NCBI GenBank assembly: GCA_013298945.1
Contig: JAAFJR010000002.1
Coordinates: 434,001-498,000, forward strand
DNA length: 64,000 nucleotides
Origin: Polaromonas sp.
GTDB taxonomy: Bacteria > Pseudomonadota > Gammaproteobacteria > Burkholderiales > Burkholderiaceae_C
Direction of reading: 5' to 3'
A program made the translations under genes and the position numbers. The notes beneath the pieces were generated by a model, which had not been told where the DNA came from, did not search any database, and saw nothing but the letters and a program-made list of their open reading frames with translations. Within the stretch, counting starts at the first letter, position 1. The number at the start of each line of letters is the position of its first letter. Shown here one piece after another: positions 35,701 to 41,700 of the stretch.

Positions 35701-38700
35701 ACCTGTTCAATTTCCAGGGGCCGAGCCTGGCGGTCGATACCGCTTGTTCGGCGTCGTTGACCGCGATCCACCTGGCAGTGGAAAGCCTGCGCTCCGGCGC
35801 CTGCGACACGGCAATCGCCGGTGGCGTGAACCTGATCATCGATCCGGTGCAGTTCACGGCCTTGTCGGCGATGAATATGCTGTCGGCGGGCGAGCGTTGC
35901 CGCTCGTTCGGCGACCAGGCCGACGGTTTCGTCGACGGCGAAGGCGTCGGTGCGGTGGTGCTCAAGCCGCTGGATCAGGCAATTGCCGATGGTGATGCCA
36001 TCTACGGCGTGATCAAGGCGTCGGCGATCAATCACGGCGGCAAGACCAATGGCTACACGGTACCCAACCCGCATGCGCAGGCCGCGGCGGTTACCCGTGC
36101 CCTGCAGGACGCAGGCATCGATCCGCGCAGCATCAGTTACATCGAAGCGCACGGCACCGGCACGGCGCTGGGCGACCCGATCGAAATCGCGGGGCTGAGC
36201 AAGGCCTTCGGCGAAAGCACCCAGGAGCGCCAGTTCTGCGCGATCGGTTCGGTCAAGTCGAACATCGGCCATTGCGAAAGCGCAGCCGGGATCGCTGGCA
36301 TCACCAAGGTGCTGTTGCAGCTCAAGCACGGCCAGCTGGCGCCGAGCCTGCACACGGAAGTGCTCAATCCTCATATCGATTTCGCGGTCACGCCATTCGT
36401 GGTGCAGCGCGAGCTGGGCGAATGGAAACGGCCGGTGCTGGAGATCGACGGCCGGACGGTGGAAATGCCGCGCCGCGCCGGGATTTCATCTTTCGGCGCG
36501 GGCGGCTCGAACGCGCATGTGGTGATCGAAGAGTATGTGGCCCCGGCCGCACAACCACCGTCGCGTTTGATATCGGCGGACCAGCCTGCATTGGTGTTGC
36601 TGTCGGGCAAAAATGCCGAACGCCTGCGCGAGCGCGTGCAGCGTCTGCTTGATGCAATCGACCGCAACGGCTGGGGCGATGAAGCGCTGGCCGACCTGGC
36701 CTATACGCTGCAGGTGGGGAGGGAAGCGATGGAGGAACGCCTGGCGCTACCGGTCGCGTCGATGGCCGAACTGAAGGAAACACTGACGGCATGGCTGGCA
36801 GGACGGGCAGGCAACGGCGAGCTGTACCACGGGCAGGTTAAGCCCAACAGGGAAGCGATGGCGGTGTTCTCTGCCGACGAGGAACTGCGGGAAGCCGTGG
36901 TCAAGTGGGTCGAACGGAAGAAGTTCGCGAAAGTGCTGGACCTGTGGGTCAAGGGCTTGGCCTTCGACTGGCGTACCCTGTATGGCAAACAGAAACCGCA
37001 GCGGATGAGCCTGCCGACCTATCCGTTTGCTTGCGAGCGCTACTGGTTGAGCCGCACTTCAAGTGTCGCTACCGTCTCGTCTGCTGCCGATGCGCCGGTG
37101 GCCGCCGCATATGCCGATCAAACAACGGAGCACCTGCTTCTTCTCGTGCCGGTCTGGCAGATTGATCAGCCCGCCGTCAAGCGGGAGTTGCACATCGGTA
37201 GCGATATCCTGATCGTTGGAGGCACGTCGCTGCAGCAGGAGATGCTGCAGCGACAGTACAGCCAGGCGCAGGTTGCCGACTTTGCGACTGACAGCAGCAT
37301 TGCAGAGATAGCCGCCGCGCTGGCGGCCCATGACGCGTTCGACCACATGGTCTGGATCGCTCCGGACACCGGGTTGATCGGCCCGGCTGATGAACGCATG
37401 ATCGGCGCCCAGCAAGGCGGCGTGCTGCACGGCTTCCGGCTGGTCAAGGCCCTGCTCGAAGCAGGTTATGGCCGCAAGGCGCTGGACTGGAGCATCTTCA
37501 CCACCCAAACCCAGGCACTCCGCCCGCACGAGACGGCCCACCCCGCCCACGCGGGCGTGCATGGCCTGATCGGCACACTGGCCAAGGAATACCCCAACTG
37601 GAAAATCAGGCTGGCAGATTTGCCGCAGGACGAAGCCTGGCCCTGGGCCGACCTGTTGCGCCTGGCGCCGGATGCCCAGGGCAACGGCCTGGCCTTGCGC
37701 GACGGCCAATGGTACCGGCAGCAACTGCTGCCGGCGCAAGTGGCCGTTGATCAGGCGGCACCGTACCGCCAGGGCGGCGTATACGTCGTCATCGGCGGCG
37801 CCGGCGGCATCGGCGAAGTTTGGAGCGAACACGTTATTCGCCACCACGCCGCGCAAGTGGTCTGGATCGGGCGGCGGCCGCAGGACGCCGATATCGCGAG
37901 CAAGATCGACCGTCTGGCCCAGTTCGGACCGGCGCCGCTCTACATCGCCGCCGACGCGACCGCCCGCCAGGCACTGGAACAGGCCTATCAACAGATCAAG
38001 CAACGCTTCGGCGCCATGCACGGCGTAATACACGCGGCCATCGTGCTGCGCGACCAAAGCTTGGCCAACATGGACGAAGCGCGCTTTGCCGCCAGTTTGT
38101 CGGCCAAGGTCGACGTCAGCGTGCGCTTGGCCCAGGTGTTTGCCGGCGAGGCGCTCGACTTCGTCCTGTTCTTCTCCTCGCTGCAAAGCTTCACCAAGTC
38201 CGCCGGACAAGGCAACTACGCCGCCGGCTGCACCTTCAAGGACGCGTTCGCACAACAGCTCGGCCAGCATTGGCCCTGCCGCGTACGGGTCATGAACTGG
38301 GGCTGGTGGGGCAGTGTGGGCATTGTCGCCACCGACGCCTACCGCGAACGCATGGCGCAACAAGGCCTGGCCTCGATCGAAGCGAACGAAGGCATGGCTG
38401 CACTGGAAACACTGCTGGGAGGCAGCGCTAACCAGCTCGCGCTCCTGAAAACCACACCGCAGGCGGCGCACAAAGCGCTGTTCGCGGAAACGATTCAGGT
38501 GTTCAAGCAGGAATACCCGTCCATCATCGGCACCATCGACAGTTGCGCAGGCAAGACAATGGCGCTGGCGGGACAAAGCGAAGCCGAAGCCTTCGACAGC
38601 GCGCTGCAAGCGATGCTCGGCCGGCTGCTGTGCGGCCAGCTGCAGCACCTGGGATGGCGCGCCGGCCAGCAAGGCTCGGCCAGCGAGATCGGCGCCGCGC

Positions 38701-41700
38701 TCGGATTGCAAGACAGATACGTCCGCTGGTTGGAACAAACGCTGCGGCTGCTGGCCGAACAAGGCTACCTGCAGGACGGCATGCCGTCCATCGACCTGGC
38801 GGCAGCCTGGTCCGAATGGGACAGCCGCAAGAGTTCATGGCTGGAAAATCCTGCGGCCCGCGCCCAGGTAACCCTAGTTGAAACCATGCTGCGCGCGCTG
38901 CCGGATATTCTCAACGGCAAAGTACCTGCCACCGACGTCATGTTCCCCGGCTCGTCGATGCGCCTGGTTGAGGGCATCTACAAGCACAACCCGGTCGCCG
39001 ATTACTTCAACGCCGTGCTGGCCGACGCCGTGGTCGCGTTCGTCGCGGAGCGGCTGCGGCAAGATCCGCAGGCACAAGTGCGGATCCTCGAAATCGGCGC
39101 CGGCACCGGCGGCACCAGCGCCGTGCTGTTCGAACGGCTGCGGCCTTACGCGGCCAATATCGGCCAATACTGCTACACCGACCTGTCCAAAGCCTTCCTG
39201 TTCCACGCCGAAAAGCAGTTCGGACCGGCAAATCCTTACCTGCGCTATCAACTGCTGGACGTCGGCCGGCCGCTGGCCGAGCAAGACCTGACACCAGGCA
39301 GTTACGACCTTGTGGTGGCCACCAACGTACTGCACGCAACGCGCAACATCCGCCAAAGCGTGCGCAACGCCAAGGCCGCGCTGCGTCCCAACGGCTTGCT
39401 GCTGCTTAACGAAATCAGCCGTAGCCATATCTTCACGCACCTGACCTTCGGCTTGCTCGAAGGCTGGTGGCTGTACGAGGATGCCGCGTTGCGCATCCCC
39501 GGCTGCCCCGGGCTGTCGGCGGCAGGCTGGCGCACGGTGCTCCAGGATGAAGGCTTCTCAACGGTGCTGTACCCGGCCGGCGACAAGGAAACGCTGGGAC
39601 AGCAGATCATCGCTGCCGACAGCGATGGCGTGGCGCGCCAGCCGTTGCAGGCGCAGCATGCGACCCATCAACCAGAGAGGGGAAGCAACAGACCAGCCGA
39701 AGCGCGGCTGGCCTCGCCGGCGCGGACATCGGCAGACGTTGCACTCGACGACTCGAAGTTGTGCCAGTTGAGTGTTGCGAAGCTCAAGGGGGTTGTCGGT
39801 GGAATGTTGCACGTGCCGGAGCCGCAGCTCGATGCTTCGGAATCGCTGGCCACGTACGGCATGGACTCGATTTTGGTGAATCAACTGAGCAGCCTGCTTA
39901 CTGATGCATTTGCCGATGTCAACAACGCGCTGTTCTTCGACTACCAGACGATCGACGACTTGGTTGCGCATTTCCTGGCGACGCAGCGCGACGCGCTAGT
40001 CGCGTGGGTGAGCGCCGATGCCATGGCGCAGCCGGCGGAGGTCGCTGCTTCGCGGATTCCGGTCGAATTGCCCTCGGCCGTCCAGTCACAAGTTGAGCGC
40101 GTCTCGATGCCGGCCATGCCAGCGCCGCGTGCTGCACAGAAATTGGAGACTTCGCTTCACGCCAAAGCCGCCGACATTGCCATTGTCGGCATTGCCTGCC
40201 GTTTCCCGGGAGCAGATTCGGTGGATGCGTATTGGCAGATGCTGCTCAGCGGGACCAAGGCGGACAACCGTGGGCCGGCGCGCCGCTGGCCGGAGAGGGT
40301 CGCCGGGGCCGGCGAAACTTCGTCGCAGCCGTGGGGTGCGTTCCTCGACGATGTCGAAAGTTTCGACCCGGGTTTCTTTGGAATTCCGCCTTTGCACGCC
40401 GAAAGCATCGACCCGCAGGAGCGGCTGTTCCTGATGAGTTGCTGGCATGCACTGGAAGATGCCGGTTACGGCGACGACAAAGTGCTGGCCGAGCGCAGTC
40501 GTGCCGGCGAGGATGTTGGAGTGTTCGTCGGCGTCACCTCCGCCACCTACAACCTGATCGGTTTTGAGCAGGCACTGGCCGGCAATTCGCAAGTCACCAT
40601 TTTATCGTTCGCCTCGATCGCCAATCGCGTATCGCACGCACTGGGGCTGACTGGCCCGAGCCTGTCGGTGGACACCATGTGTTCGTCGTCGCTGGTGGCG
40701 TTGCACATGGCTTGCGAGAGTCTGCGGCGCGAGGAATGCGGCATGGCCATTGCCGGCGGCGTGAACCTCAACCTGCATCCGTCGCGGTTAGACGGGATGG
40801 CGCGCGGCAAGTTGATCTGCGAAGACGGCGAAAGCCGCAGCTTCGGCGCCGGGGGCAAGGGTTTCCTGGCAGGCGAGGGCGTGGCATCAGTGGTGCTGAA
40901 GCCGCTGCATGCGGCATTGCGCGATGGCGACACTATTCACGCCGTGATCAAAGGCAGTGCGGTCGGCCACAGCGGCAGCACGCTGAACTATTTCGCGCCG
41001 TCCTCGCGCGGCCAGGGCAGGGTGATCGCCAAGGCGCTGGAGAGCGCCGGCATGGTTCCCGGCCAGGTGGCCTACGTCGAGATGCAATGTGTCGGCGACG
41101 AAGTGACCGACGCCACCGAATTCGAGGCGATCAAGAACGTTTACCAGAGTGGCCGGCGCCAAGGCCAGCCTTTGCGGCTGGGATCGGTGAAGCCGAACGT
41201 GGGGCACGCGGAAGCGGCCGCCGGTATGGTGCAGTTGATCAAGGTGGTTTTGCAGCTCAAGCATCGGACCTTCGTTTCAACCTTGCTCGACGGCGAGGTC
41301 AATCCGCAGCTAAATTTTGCCGGCGCTAACCTCACCATCCAGCGCGACCTTGAGGTGCAGCCGGACGCGTTCGACGACTGCGCGCCACTGTGCATGGCGA
41401 TCAACGCCTTCGGCGCCGGTGGCACGGCGGCGCATGTGATCGTCGAGGCTGGCCCGGCGCCGGCGCCGGCATTGAACGTGGATGGACCGCAGCTGCTAGT
41501 GCTGTCGGCCAGGTCGCGCGCATCACTGCGGCGCTCGGCCGAGGCGTTGGCGCAGCGGCTGGCAGTAGCGCCGCCAGCGCTGGCCGACGCCGCCTACACG
41601 CTGCAGGTCGGCCGACGGCCACTCAATCACCGGTTGGCCCTGGTGGCGCAGTCGGTCGAGGACGCGTTAACGCAGCTGCATGGCTGGCTGGCCGACGCTG

